DNA of 64,000 nt from Streptomyces sp. NWU339 (GTDB taxonomy: Bacteria; Actinomycetota; Actinomycetes; Streptomycetales; Streptomycetaceae). The stretch spans positions 62,668-126,667 of the forward strand of contig NZ_QFRK01000017.1 in NCBI RefSeq assembly GCF_003143855.1, written 5' to 3'. A program made the translations under genes and the position numbers. Each line of letters starts with the position of its first letter. Position 1 is the stretch's first letter. The notes below the pieces were generated by a model. It worked only from the letters and a program-made list of their open reading frames with translations. It was not told the origin of the DNA and searched no databases. Below are positions 24,032-32,485 of the stretch, piece after piece.

Positions 24032-25855
24032 TTGCCGAGCAAGTCGTCCACGCGCCTCGCCGCGCTCACCGTCGCCGCCGTGTGCGCGGCGTCCACCGTC
24101 ACCCTCGCTTCGCCCGCGCACGCGGAGTCCGTGCGCATCCATGACATCCAGGGCGACACCCGGATATCGCCGTACGCCGGACAGCAGGTCACCGACGTGA
24201 CCGGAATCGTCACCGGCATCCGCACCTACGGCTCGTCCCGCGGCTTCTGGATCCAGGACCCCAACCCGGACGCCGACCCGGCCACCAGCGAAGGCGTCTT
24301 CGTCTTCACCGGTTCGACCCCCCAGGGGGTCGCCGTCGGCGACGCCGTCACGGTCTCCGGCACGGTCACGGAGTACGTCCCCGGCGGCACGTCCTCCGGC
24401 AACCAGTCACTGACGCAGATCACCCGCCCCGCGGTCACCGTCGTCTCCCGCGGCAATCCGGTCCCGGCCGCGACCAGGATCGACGCGCGGTCCGTCCCCG
24501 CCGCCTACGCCCCGGCCGGCGACCCCGCCGCGAACGGCTCGGTCAACGCGCTCCCGCTGCGCCCCGAGCGGTACGCCCTGGACCGCTACGAGTCCTTGGA
24601 GGGCATGAACGTCCAGGTCTCAAACGCCCGTGTGGTCGGCGCCACCGACCCGTACACCGAGCTCTGGGTCACCGTGAAGCCGTGGGAGAACCGCAACCTC
24701 CGCGGCGGCACGGTCTACGGCTCCTACGACGACCGGAACACCGGCCGGCTGCAGATCCAGTCCCTGGGCCGGGCCGCGGACTTCCCCGACGCGAACGTCG
24801 GCGACACCCTCACCGGCACCACCGCGGGCCCGCTGGACTTCAACCAGTTCGGCGGCTACACGCTCGTGGCGAGCGAACTCGGCACGCTGAAGGGCAAGGA
24901 CCAGCAGCGCGAGTCCACCCGCCGGCAGCACACCGGTGAACTGGCGGTCGCCACCTACAACGTGGAGAACCTCGACCCGTCCGACGACACCTTCGCCGCG
25001 CACGCCGACGCGATCGTGCACAATCTGAAGTCGCCCGACATCGTGTCCCTGGAGGAGATCCAGGACAACAACGGCTCCACCGACGACGGCACGGTCGCCG
25101 CCGACGAGACGATGGCCGAGCTGATCGACGCGATCGAGGCGGCCGGCGGCCCGCGCTACGACTGGCGTTCCGTCGACCCGGTGGACAAGGCCGACGGCGG
25201 CGAACCGGGCGGCAACATCCGTCAGGTGTTCCTCTTCGACCCGCAGCGGGTCTCCTTCACCGACCGCGCGGGCGGCGACGCCACGACACCCGTCGACGTC
25301 GCCAAGGTGCGCGGCAAGGCGGCCCTGACACACTCCCCCGGCCGGATCGACCCCACGTCCAAGGCCTTCGAGAACAGCCGCAAGCCGCTGGCCGGCGAGT
25401 TCGTCTTCCGTGGCCGCACGGTCATCGTGATCGCCAACCACTTCGCCTCCAAGGGCGGCGACCAGAGCCTGACCTCGCAGTACCAGCCGCCGTCGCGCAG
25501 CTCCGAGACCCAGCGCCACCTCCAGGCGAAGGCGGTCCACGACTTCACCGCGAAGATCCTCAAGACGCAGAAGAACGCGGCCGTCGTCGCCCTGGGCGAC
25601 ATCAACGACTTCGAGTTCTCCCGGACGACGAAGATCCTCGAGGGCGACGGCACCCTCTGGTCGGCCGTCAAGTCCCTGCCGAGGAGCGAGCGTTACTCCT
25701 ACGTCTACCAGGGCAACAGCCAGGTCCTCGACCAGATCCTGATCAGCCCGTCGATCCGCCGCGGCGCTTTCTCGTACGACAGCGTGCACATCAACGCCGA
25801 GTTCCACGACCAGATCAGCGACCACGACCCGCAGATCCTGCGCTTCCGCCCGTAG
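24032..25855 (+). CDS. Secreted endonuclease/exonuclease/phosphatase-family nuclease
   Basis: A 607-residue exported protein. It starts with TTG at 24032, supported by GGAGGGA 6 nt upstream and by a proper Sec signal peptide that follows (LAALTVAAVCAASTVTLASPAHA, cut after AHA). Residues about 35-150 form an OB-like domain (VTDVTGIVTGIR, FWIQDPNPDAD) found in extracellular nucleases. The C-terminal half is the EEP fold: VATYNVENLD, SLEEIQDNNG, VIANHFASKGGD, ALGDINDFEFS and the SDHDP motif that closes the active site. It most likely degrades extracellular DNA or phosphoesters. No lipobox. A strong hairpin follows. It neighbours the PhoX-type gene, so a phosphate role is possible. Confidence 0.9.
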   Translation: MPSKSSTRLAALTVAAVCAASTVTLASPAHAESVRIHDIQGDTRISPYAGQQVTDVTGIVTGIRTYGSSRGFWIQDPNPDADPATSEGVFVFTGSTPQGVAVGDAVTVSGTVTEYVPGGTSSGNQSLTQITRPAVTVVSRGNPVPAATRIDARSVPAAYAPAGDPAANGSVNALPLRPERYALDRYESLEGMNVQVSNARVVGATDPYTELWVTVKPWENRNLRGGTVYGSYDDRNTGRLQIQSLGRAADFPDANVGDTLTGTTAGPLDFNQFGGYTLVASELGTLKGKDQQRESTRRQHTGELAVATYNVENLDPSDDTFAAHADAIVHNLKSPDIVSLEEIQDNNGSTDDGTVAADETMAELIDAIEAAGGPRYDWRSVDPVDKADGGEPGGNIRQVFLFDPQRVSFTDRAGGDATTPVDVAKVRGKAALTHSPGRIDPTSKAFENSRKPLAGEFVFRGRTVIVIANHFASKGGDQSLTSQYQPPSRSSETQRHLQAKAVHDFTAKILKTQKNAAVVALGDINDFEFSRTTKILEGDGTLWSAVKSLPRSERYSYVYQGNSQVLDQILISPSIRRGAFSYDSVHINAEFHDQISDHDPQILRFRP

Positions 25856-25871
25856 GGCGTACACCGCCGCA

Positions 25872-25910
25872 CCGGGGGCCGGCCGGACATCCCGTCCGGC
25901 CGGCCCCCGG
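25872..25910. terminator. Bidirectional hairpin terminator
   Basis: A perfect 17-bp GC stem (25872-25888 with 25894-25910) with a 5-nt loop lies between the converging nuclease gene and the DUF3618 gene. Confidence 0.8.
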
Positions 25911-25940
25911 CCGCACCCACCCGGCCCGGTCGGTCGGCTC

Positions 25941-26342
25941 TCAGTGCGTCCCGCGCCGCCGCAGCACCTCCATCCCGGCTGTCGCCGCCAGCCCGGCCAC
26001 CGCCCCGCCGGCGATCATCACCGGCCACGGCTTCCGCGTCCCCGCCCGTCGGGCCTGCGTGGCGCTGCTCCGCAGCTGTACGGTCATCGCCCCGGCCCGG
26101 TCGCGCAGGTCCTCCACGCGGGCCCTCGCCTGCCCCTTGACGTCCATCTTCCCGGCCAACTGCTCCACCGTGTCCCCGAGTTCGTGACGGGTCCGTTCGA
26201 TCTCCTGCCGCAGCTCGTCCGGCCCCTTGACCCCGCGGGCGGCATCCTGACGGCCCCCGGGCTCGATGTGCGACCCGGAACCGATTGCTCCGGAACCCTC
26301 CACCTGCGCAGGCGCGTTCACGCCCTCCACGTCCCGCGTCAT
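25941..26342 (-). CDS. DUF3618 membrane-associated protein
   Basis: A 133-residue protein. The central motif ELRQEIERTRHELGDTVEQL followed by AGKMDVKGQ is the DUF3618 signature, a predicted helix of the YqjD/ElaB kind. A single hydrophobic segment (PVMIAGGAVAGLAATAGMEV) near the C-terminus anchors it. ATG 26342 overlaps the stop of the holin-like gene (ATGA). The pair is common in actinobacteria and is thought to be envelope- or stress-related; no precise role is known. Confidence 0.85.
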   Translation of the reverse strand: MTRDVEGVNAPAQVEGSGAIGSGSHIEPGGRQDAARGVKGPDELRQEIERTRHELGDTVEQLAGKMDVKGQARARVEDLRDRAGAMTVQLRSSATQARRAGTRKPWPVMIAGGAVAGLAATAGMEVLRRRGTH

Positions 26343-26770
26343 CGGTGTGCCCTTCCCTTGATCTCCTCCACGTCGGCCTTCACGCTGTCCAGCGTCCGCT
26401 CCGGCGTCGCGGGTACGGCCTTCCGCAGCTGTCCCCGGCCGAGCACGGCCAGCACGCCGGCGATCACGAACAGCACGGCCGTGATGATCAGCGCCGCCGC
26501 CCACACCGGCAGGACCAGCGCGAGCGCTGCCGCACCGGTGGCGGCCGCCCCGAGCAGTCCCGCGTACGCGAAGGCGCCCGCGGCGCCCAGCATGCCGCCG
26601 CCGCGCCCGGCACGGCGGCCCTTCTCGGCCAGCTCCACCTTGGCCAGGGCCACTTCCTGCCGTACCAGCCGGGAGACCTGCTCGGTGGCCTGCCCGACGA
26701 GCTCGCCCACGCTGTGCTCGTCACGGCTTTCCGTGGCGCGGACCGGCCGTCGCTCGATGGTTGCGGTCAC
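26339..26770 (-). CDS. Phage-holin-superfamily (PF07332-like) membrane protein
   Basis: A 143-residue protein with an amphipathic N-terminal helix (SVGELVGQATEQVSRLVRQE, then VALAKVEL), two hydrophobic helices (AAGAFAYAGLLGAAATGAAA and AAALIITAVLFVIAGVLAVL) and a charged tail. This matches the actinobacterial holin-X/DUF1469 family, which is chromosomal and usually not a phage gene. GTG 26770 has a strong AGGAGG upstream and is preferred to ATG 26812. It is coupled to the DUF3618 gene. Confidence 0.83.
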   Translation of the reverse strand: MTATIERRPVRATESRDEHSVGELVGQATEQVSRLVRQEVALAKVELAEKGRRAGRGGGMLGAAGAFAYAGLLGAAATGAAALALVLPVWAAALIITAVLFVIAGVLAVLGRGQLRKAVPATPERTLDSVKADVEEIKGRAHR

Positions 26771-26866
26771 GGTGCTCCGCCTCCTCTCGGTCGGGACCAC
26801 CCAAGTACCCACCCCGCACGACAGCTATCAAGCCCGCCCATTCATCACCAATGCTTAACAGTGCTC

Positions 26867-26891
26867 TGTAGCAATTTTAAGTAGTGCTACA
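26867..26891 (+). promoter_or_regulatory. Inverted repeat upstream of dapA
   Basis: TGTAGCA (26867-26873) and TGCTACA (26885-26891) form a perfect 7-bp inverted repeat with an 11-nt AT-rich spacer, 27 nt before the dapA start. The block is the most AT-rich of its surroundings. It is probably an operator; the protein is unknown. Confidence 0.5.
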
Positions 26892-26917
26892 CGATCGCTC
26901 GGGCGGACACTACCGCC

Positions 26918-27817
26918 ATGACCCCACCGACACCCCCGCAGCCCTTCGGCCGCACCCTCTGCGCCATGATCACCCCCTTCACCCCCACGGGCGCCCTTGA
27001 CCTGGGGGGCGCCGGACGGCTGGCCGACCACCTGGTGGCCCACGGCTGCGACGGCCTGGTGCTCTCCGGCACGACGGGCGAGTCCCCGACCACCACGGAC
27101 GCGGAGAAGTCGGCCCTCATCGCGGCGGTACGGGAGGCCGTGGGCAACCGCGCCTCGATCGTCGCCGGCGTCGGCACCGCCGACACCGCGCACACCACCG
27201 AACTCGCCCGCGGGGCCGAGAAGGCCGGCGCGGACGGCCTCCTGGTCGCCGCCCCGTACTACAGCAGGCCCCCGCAGGATGCGATCGAGGAGCACTTCCG
27301 CATGATCGCGGACGCCACGGCCCTCCCCGTCGCCCTGTACGACATCCCGGTCCGGACCGGCACCCGCATCGAACCCGACACCATGCTCCGGCTCGCCGAG
27401 CACCCCGGGATCGTGGCGGTCAAGGACTGCTCGTACGACTTCCTGGCCGCCCAGAAGATCCTCGCCCGCACCGACCTCGCCTACTACGCGGGCTGCGACG
27501 AACACGTCCTGGCTCTCTACGCGGTCGGCGGCTCCGGCTACGTCAGTACGGTCGCGAACGTGGTCCCGGACCACCTGCGCGCCGTCCTGGACGCGTTCGA
27601 CGCGGGCGACACGGCCCGCGCGGCCGACCTCCAGCAGCGGGCCACCGCCCTCATCGAGGCGATGACGGCGAACGGCCTCCCCGGCACGGTCACCGCCAAG
27701 GCCCTCCTCACCACCCTGAACCTCCCCGCAGGCCCGGTCCGCCCACCCCTGCGCCCCGCGCCCCCCGAGACGACCGCCACCCTCAGGTCCCTTTACGAGA
27801 CCCTGACCACAGCCTGA
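26918..27817 (+). CDS. dapA: 4-hydroxy-tetrahydrodipicolinate synthase
   Basis: A 299-residue TIM barrel that condenses pyruvate with aspartate semialdehyde, the first step of the diaminopimelate/lysine branch. The hallmark motifs are present: LSGTTGESPTTTDAEK, VAGVGTADTAHT, APYYSRPPQ, the catalytic tyrosine in VALYDIPVRTG with arginine close by, and the Schiff-base lysine in VAVKDCSYD. It is the only DapA-superfamily member here with the true GTTGE and YDIP pattern. Streptomycetes carry more than one dapA, so redundancy is likely. It is monocistronic and convergent with a methyltransferase gene. Confidence 0.92.
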   Translation: MTPPTPPQPFGRTLCAMITPFTPTGALDLGGAGRLADHLVAHGCDGLVLSGTTGESPTTTDAEKSALIAAVREAVGNRASIVAGVGTADTAHTTELARGAEKAGADGLLVAAPYYSRPPQDAIEEHFRMIADATALPVALYDIPVRTGTRIEPDTMLRLAEHPGIVAVKDCSYDFLAAQKILARTDLAYYAGCDEHVLALYAVGGSGYVSTVANVVPDHLRAVLDAFDAGDTARAADLQQRATALIEAMTANGLPGTVTAKALLTTLNLPAGPVRPPLRPAPPETTATLRSLYETLTTA

Positions 27818-27849
27818 CCGCCACCACCGGCGCAGCTCCCGCCCAGAGT

Positions 27850-28587
27850 TCAGTCCCGCGTCGGACGCAGGATGAGGCAGACGAAGCCCAGCACGTCCCG
27901 GTAGACACGCAACCATTGGTCGCGGTGGGTGGTGGCCGCCTCGAGCGCCTGGGCGCTGTCCGGATCGTCGGGATGGTCCAGGGCCCATGAGGCCAGCGAC
28001 CCCGTCCAGGCCCACTCGTAGTCGTCGAGCTCCTGGCGGGTGCTGATATGCCCCTGGACAGGCGTCCACCCGTCCGCGACGACCCGATCCAGCGTGGTCG
28101 GCAGGTCGGCGAGGTCCCCGAGCAGCTCGACAGCCTCGGGAGAGGGCCCCCGGTCCCAGAATCCGTCACCGACCAGAACGCACCCCCCAGGGGCCAGGTG
28201 CTCACGCGCCGCCGCAAGAGTGGGGAGCAGGCCGCCGAAAGCGTGCGTGGCCCCCACACAGAGCACCAGGTCGAAGGCGTGAGTGGCGGTGAAATGCGCA
28301 GCGTCCTGATGGTGGAGGACCAGGCGGTCCTCCACGCCGAGCCGACGCGCGGCCTGACGCGCGTGTGCCAACGAGCTCTTGGAGATATCGACGCCCTCGG
28401 CCCGCAGCTGCGACCGCGTGGTCAGGGCACGCAGGAGCCACTCCCCGCCGCCGCAGCCGAGGTCGAGTACGCGCTCGCCACCGCGCGAGAGACCGCGTTC
28501 CAGCAGTCGGCGCACCGAGCCGTCGTCGAGCGGGGCTGCGATCGGATGGTCCGCATGAGCACGCCTGGAGATCTGTTCCCGGTCCAC
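27850..28587 (-). CDS. Class I SAM-dependent methyltransferase
   Basis: A roughly 245-residue methyltransferase. Motif I is ERVLDLGCGGGEWLLRAL, the acidic residue after beta-2 is in AEGVDISKSSLAHAR, and motifs FDLVLCVGATHAFGG and LAPGGCVLVGDGFW follow. Tryptophan-rich C-terminus (DYEWAWTGSLASWALDH) is probably the substrate part. The frame opens at 28674; the GTG at 28587 is preferred because it places the fold at the usual distance, but no start has a strong RBS. Substrate unknown. Confidence 0.82.
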   Translation of the reverse strand: MDREQISRRAHADHPIAAPLDDGSVRRLLERGLSRGGERVLDLGCGGGEWLLRALTTRSQLRAEGVDISKSSLAHARQAARRLGVEDRLVLHHQDAAHFTATHAFDLVLCVGATHAFGGLLPTLAAAREHLAPGGCVLVGDGFWDRGPSPEAVELLGDLADLPTTLDRVVADGWTPVQGHISTRQELDDYEWAWTGSLASWALDHPDDPDSAQALEAATTHRDQWLRVYRDVLGFVCLILRPTRD

Positions 28588-28695
28588 GGGCGGAGCCTGA
28601 CATGCCCGGCGATTCACACGCACCTGATTTCCGGTCGGCCACCCGGGCCGGAAACCGGATTCGACCCTTCTCACAGGCGAGGCGGGCGGCCGAGG

Positions 28696-29412
28696 TCAGT
28701 CGGTGGTGAGGCCGTCGATCAGGCGGTTGAGGAATCGGGTGAAGGTGGCTTCGGGGGCGAGTGGGCGGCCGGGGGAGGAGAGGGCTTCGGCGAGTTCCGG
28801 GTGGCGGCCGTCCGCGGCGACGGCGGCGAGGTAGCGGGCTTCGGCTGCCGCTCGGTCGGGCGACCGCGAGGCCGTGGCCTGCGCGATCTCGTGAGCGGTG
28901 TGCCCGGCCACGAATGCCGTGAGCTGGGCGAAGACCTCCAGCTTCGCCGCACCGTCCAGTCCGGTGGGCCGCAGGGCGGTGAGCGCCCGCTCCAGGAAGG
29001 CCAGGGTGTGGGGGCCGGGGGTGCGGTGGGTGGACAGGGCGGCGGGCAGCCAGGGGTGTCGCAGCATCAGGGCGCGCTGGAGGTGGGCGACGGCCTTCAG
29101 GTCGGCGCGCCAGTCGCCGGTGAGCGTGTCCGTGGTCGGCAGTTCGCCGCTGACGTGGTCGACCATCAGGTTCAGCAACGTCTCCTTGTCGGGGGCGTAG
29201 CTGTAAAGCGACATGACACCGGCTCCGACCTGCGCGGCGACCTTCCGCATGGTGACCGCTTCGAGCCCCTCCGCGTCCGCCAGGGCGACGGCCGCCGCGG
29301 TGATCGCCTCCCGGCTGTAGGCCGGCTTGCGGCCCCTGCGGGGCCGGTCAGAGCCGAGCCAGAACTGCTGGGGGTCGACGCCCGGAGCGTCGGCCTCTCC
29401 GTCACGGGGCAT
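28696..29412 (-). CDS. TetR family regulator (TetR_C_1 type)
   Basis: A 238-residue repressor. A low-complexity N-terminus leads to a TetR HTH (AAVALADAEGLEAVTMRKVA, then GVMSLYSYAPDKETLLNLM). The C-terminal ligand domain resembles the TetR/TetR_C_1 group (LMLRHPWLPAALSTHRTPGP). It is divergent from a CocE-type hydrolase gene, and a CGTAC-AGC-GTACG palindrome lies between them. ATG 29412 has AAAGGAG upstream. It most likely represses itself and the hydrolase. Confidence 0.9.
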   Translation of the reverse strand: MPRDGEADAPGVDPQQFWLGSDRPRRGRKPAYSREAITAAAVALADAEGLEAVTMRKVAAQVGAGVMSLYSYAPDKETLLNLMVDHVSGELPTTDTLTGDWRADLKAVAHLQRALMLRHPWLPAALSTHRTPGPHTLAFLERALTALRPTGLDGAAKLEVFAQLTAFVAGHTAHEIAQATASRSPDRAAAEARYLAAVAADGRHPELAEALSSPGRPLAPEATFTRFLNRLIDGLTTD

Positions 29413-29476
29413 GACCCACGCTCCTTTCCCTGATCGCGGTTGCCCTTGCGGGCCTCAGTCAAGCATCCTCTATTCT

Positions 29477-29489
29477 CGTACAGCGTACG
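29477..29489. promoter_or_regulatory. TetR operator-like palindrome
   Basis: CGTAC-AGC-GTACG is a perfect 5-3-5 inverted repeat between the divergent TetR and CocE-type genes, 19 nt before the hydrolase start and 65 nt from the TetR start. It overlaps the region where the hydrolase promoter must lie. Confidence 0.6.
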
Positions 29490-29507
29490 TAAATCGAGGA
29501 GGGGACG

Positions 29508-31199
29508 ATGACAGCACGCACACACGGTCCTGTGCCGAGGCCCACCTGGGCTCCGCCTTCCGGGGAACCCCCGCTGGCCTCACGGATGATGAGGGCGACG
29601 TGGCGCCGGCTCCCGGCGAAACGGCACGATGCCGGGTGGGAGCCGGGGCTGGCGGTTCCGGCCGCCGACGGCAGCCCGCTGCTCACCGACCACTACTTCC
29701 CGCGCGCCGAGGGCGACTTCCCCACCCTCCTGGTCCGCTCGCCGTACGGCAGGGGCCTGCCGTGGTCCCCCATGTACGGCCTGCTCTTCGCCGAACAGGG
29801 CTTTCACGTGGTCCTGCAGAGCTGCCGCGGCACCGGCGGTTCGGGGGGCGCGTTCGACCTGTGGCGCAACGAGGCCGCCGACGGGCAGGCCACGGTGTCC
29901 TGGCTGCGCGAGCAGCCCTGGTTCAACGGCACACTCGGGACCGTCGGCCCCAGTTACCTGGGCTACGTGCAATGGGCCCTCGCCCTGGACCCGCCGCCGG
30001 AACTGAAGGCGATGGTGGTGCAGGTGGGCCTGCACGATCCCCACGCCCTGTTCCACACGCACGGCGCGCTGCGCCTGGAGAACGCCCTCGCCGTCGGGGT
30101 GGGCATGACCTACCAGCACCAGGGCATGGCACCGTTCCTGAGGGCGACCCTGCGCCTGCAGCGCCGTCTGCGCGACGTCACCACCGCGCAGCCCCTGCGC
30201 GGGGCGTACGCAACGGCCCTCGGGGGCGAGCTGCCCTGGCTGGACGACGTCATGACGCACCCGGACCCCGAGGACCCGTACTGGTGCGGCGCGTCGCTGA
30301 CGCAGGCGGCGGAGCGGCTCGGCGTGCCCACGAGTCTGATCACCGGATGGCACGACGCGCTGGCCGACCAGACCTTCGAGCAGTACGACCGGCTGCGGCG
30401 GGCCGGCTGCGAGACTGCCCTGCTCGTCGGCCCCTGGACCCACACCTCCGCCCTGCAGCAGGGCTGGCCCGAGGTGTTCGCCGAGAGCCTCGCCTGGCTG
30501 CGCGCCCACCTGTACGCCGACCCCTCCGGCCTGCGCCCCACCGCCGTGCGCGTGCACATCGGCGGTGAAAACGCCTGGCGGGACCTCGACGACTGGCCGC
30601 CGGCCACGGCCGTCACCCCGTGGTTTCCCACTGCGCAGGGGCACCTCACCCGGCAGCCCCCCACGGACTCCGCACCACTGACGTCGTTCCGCTACGACCC
30701 GGCCGACCCCACCCCGTCCCTGGGCGGCCCTCTGCTCTCCCGTACCGCCGGCCCACGCGACAACCGCACCCTGGAAGCCCGGGACGACGTACTGACGTTC
30801 ACCGGCCCCCCGCTGACCGAGCCCGTGGACCTCCTCGGTCCGGTCTCCGCCCGGTTGCGCCTCTCCACGAACACCGGCCACGCCGACGTCTTCACCCGCC
30901 TGTGCGACGTGGATCCACAAGGCCGCTCCGTCAACATCTGCGACGGACTGGGCCGGATCCGAACGACCGGGCATGTGCCCGCGCAGATCACCGTGGCGAT
31001 GAGCTCCACCGCCCACCGCTTCGCCGTCGGCCACCGCATCCGCTGGCAGATCAGCGGCGGCGCCCACCCCCGCTATGCCCGCAACCCCGGCACCGGGCAA
31101 TCACCGCTGGACGCCACCACCTTCACCCCGGTGCACATCACACTCCACACGGACTCGGCGCTCATGCTTGCGATGCAGGCCGATGGCCAGAAGGGCTGA
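29508..31199 (+). CDS. CocE/NonD family (X-Pro dipeptidyl-peptidase-like) hydrolase
   Basis: A 563-residue alpha/beta hydrolase. The nucleophile serine is in the elbow VGPSYLGYVQW (about residue 147), the acid in GWHDALADQTFEQYD and the histidine in VGPWTHTSALQ, and the SCRGTGGSGG oxyanion strand precedes them. The C-terminal third is the beta jelly roll of CocE/acyl hydrolases (ENAWRDLDDWPP; QISGGAHPRYARNPGTG). No signal peptide, so it acts inside the cell on an ester or amide, unknown which. RBS GAGGAGGGG before ATG 29508. Controlled probably by the divergent TetR. Confidence 0.9.
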   Translation: MTARTHGPVPRPTWAPPSGEPPLASRMMRATWRRLPAKRHDAGWEPGLAVPAADGSPLLTDHYFPRAEGDFPTLLVRSPYGRGLPWSPMYGLLFAEQGFHVVLQSCRGTGGSGGAFDLWRNEAADGQATVSWLREQPWFNGTLGTVGPSYLGYVQWALALDPPPELKAMVVQVGLHDPHALFHTHGALRLENALAVGVGMTYQHQGMAPFLRATLRLQRRLRDVTTAQPLRGAYATALGGELPWLDDVMTHPDPEDPYWCGASLTQAAERLGVPTSLITGWHDALADQTFEQYDRLRRAGCETALLVGPWTHTSALQQGWPEVFAESLAWLRAHLYADPSGLRPTAVRVHIGGENAWRDLDDWPPATAVTPWFPTAQGHLTRQPPTDSAPLTSFRYDPADPTPSLGGPLLSRTAGPRDNRTLEARDDVLTFTGPPLTEPVDLLGPVSARLRLSTNTGHADVFTRLCDVDPQGRSVNICDGLGRIRTTGHVPAQITVAMSSTAHRFAVGHRIRWQISGGAHPRYARNPGTGQSPLDATTFTPVHITLHTDSALMLAMQADGQKG

Positions 31200-31441
31200 A
31201 CCGGTGCTCACCCGACCACGCACTCGCCGCCGAGCGGGGTGCCCCCGCCCGTCTCGGCGCCTACCAGGCAGCCATCTGCTCAACGAACGACGACGCCCCA
31301 CCACCCGGTGAACGGTGGGCTGTTCATGCACCCGTGGAACGGGCCTGTTTCGGAAGCCGTGGAGAATGTCGGCTCTGAAGGGAGGCGTTCGTCGTAGGGT
31401 GAGAGGCGGCCGAAGGAGGCCACCGGCCGAGGGAGCCATGG

Positions 31442-31780
31442 ATGACGCGGTACCTGATCTCGTTCGATGACGGCGCGATGACCTTCCCCGAGGAGGAGTT
31501 GCCCGAGGTGGCCGAGGCCTCGCACGAGGTGGTGCGTCAGGCTCGGGACGCCGGTGTGTGGGTCTTCGGCGGTGGACTGGAGAGGCAGCAGGCGAGCGTC
31601 GTGGCCACCGACGGGACCGTCACCGACGGCCCGTACCCGGAGACCAAGGCGGTCCTTGGGGGGTTCTCGATCATCGATGTGCCCTCACGCGAGGGCGCGC
31701 TGGAGTGGGCTGCCAAGATCGCCGCGGCGTGCCGCTGCGCGCAAGAGGTCCGGGAGATCATGCCCGACCCGACCGTCTGA
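31442..31780 (+). CDS. YciI/DGPF-domain protein
   Basis: A 112-residue single-domain protein with the YCII-related (DGPF) pattern: MTRYLISFDDGAM, VFGGGL, VTDGPYPETKAVLGGFSIID and a C-terminal helix. Related proteins sit beside ECF sigma factors; here none is near. Starts at ATG 31442, with AGGGAG nearby upstream. Biochemical role unknown. The 242 bp before it hold nothing I can name. Confidence 0.82.
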   Translation: MTRYLISFDDGAMTFPEEELPEVAEASHEVVRQARDAGVWVFGGGLERQQASVVATDGTVTDGPYPETKAVLGGFSIIDVPSREGALEWAAKIAAACRCAQEVREIMPDPTV

Positions 31781-31840
31781 TCGAATACGAAGCCACCGCC
31801 CTCACCGCAGCCGTCAACGAGTGGCTGTGGCCCACGGCCG

Positions 31841-32362
31841 TCATGCGGCGGGATCCACGTTCCACACCTCAGGCAGCTCGCTGCCGCAGAAGACGCAGAC
31901 GAAGTCCTCCTCGCGCACGATGTTGTGCTCCTGGCAGTCAGGGCACCGCCGGAACACCACCCCATGGGTGAAACCGGACGGACGCCCGAGCTCTACGTCG
32001 TCCAGAGCACGGGCGACCGCCGACCAGGAGCTGACGTCCGGGCAGTACCCGGTGGAGTGGTTGCTGACGTCGCCCACGGCCCACCGGCCTGCCTCGCGCA
32101 AGAAGCCGATCTCGCCGGCGCTCAGAACCATTGCTCCGCCGGCACAGGCCACGTGCTCGCTTCGCCGCGGCGCCAGCCGAAGCACACCGTCCGTTCCGAC
32201 CACGAAGGTGAACGGTTCGGCCAGTTCCGCGGCCGATCGCTCAGCGACCCAGCTTCCGAAGTCAGCCGCCGAACTGATCCGGCATCCGCCGCTGCCAGGC
32301 AGAACCGCAGCCTTCAGCTCGACCGGTCCGACATACCGGTAACTCCGCCCCCACGCACTCAC
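31841..32362 (-). CDS. Zinc-ribbon protein of unknown function
   Basis: A roughly 173-residue protein not recognised as a named family. Its C-terminus carries a clear zinc ribbon, CPDCQEHNIVREEDFVCVFC, with two CxxC knuckles. The N-terminal part (SAWGRSYRYVGPVELKAAVL, then FTFVVGTDGVLRLAPRRSEH) looks like a beta-rich domain. The frame opens at 32404, inside a large hairpin. The GTG at 32362 is preferred because TAGGTT lies 7 nt upstream as a possible -10 and would give a leaderless message. Confidence 0.7.
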   Translation of the reverse strand: MSAWGRSYRYVGPVELKAAVLPGSGGCRISSAADFGSWVAERSAAELAEPFTFVVGTDGVLRLAPRRSEHVACAGGAMVLSAGEIGFLREAGRWAVGDVSNHSTGYCPDVSSWSAVARALDDVELGRPSGFTHGVVFRRCPDCQEHNIVREEDFVCVFCGSELPEVWNVDPAA

Positions 32363-32377
32363 ATGAGCCAACCTAGC

Positions 32378-32429
32378 GACCTGAGTCGGAGATTCGTCGC
32401 CCACTGTCGGCGAATCTCCGGCTCAGGTC
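32378..32429. terminator. Long imperfect hairpin
   Basis: Arms of 22 nt (32378-32399 and 32408-32429) pair perfectly except at two positions that would be G-U in RNA read from the plus strand. Loop 8 nt. It lies between the lipoprotein gene end and the zinc-ribbon gene start, so it may terminate or insulate. Confidence 0.55.
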
Positions 32430-32436
32430 ACCAGGA

Positions 32437-32471
32437 AGCGGGGCCGGGTCCCCGACGGACACGGCCCCGCT
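32437..32471 (-). terminator. Hairpin after lipoprotein gene
   Basis: A 10-bp GC stem (32437-32446 with 32462-32471) is placed 15 nt past the stop of the lipoprotein gene. It stands next to the longer hairpin at 32378, so the two form a tandem terminator. Confidence 0.55.
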
Positions 32472-32485
32472 GACCCGACGGAGCG

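Noticed and set aside
26339..26770. Prophage holin
   Set aside because: No other phage gene nearby; this family is chromosomal in actinobacteria.
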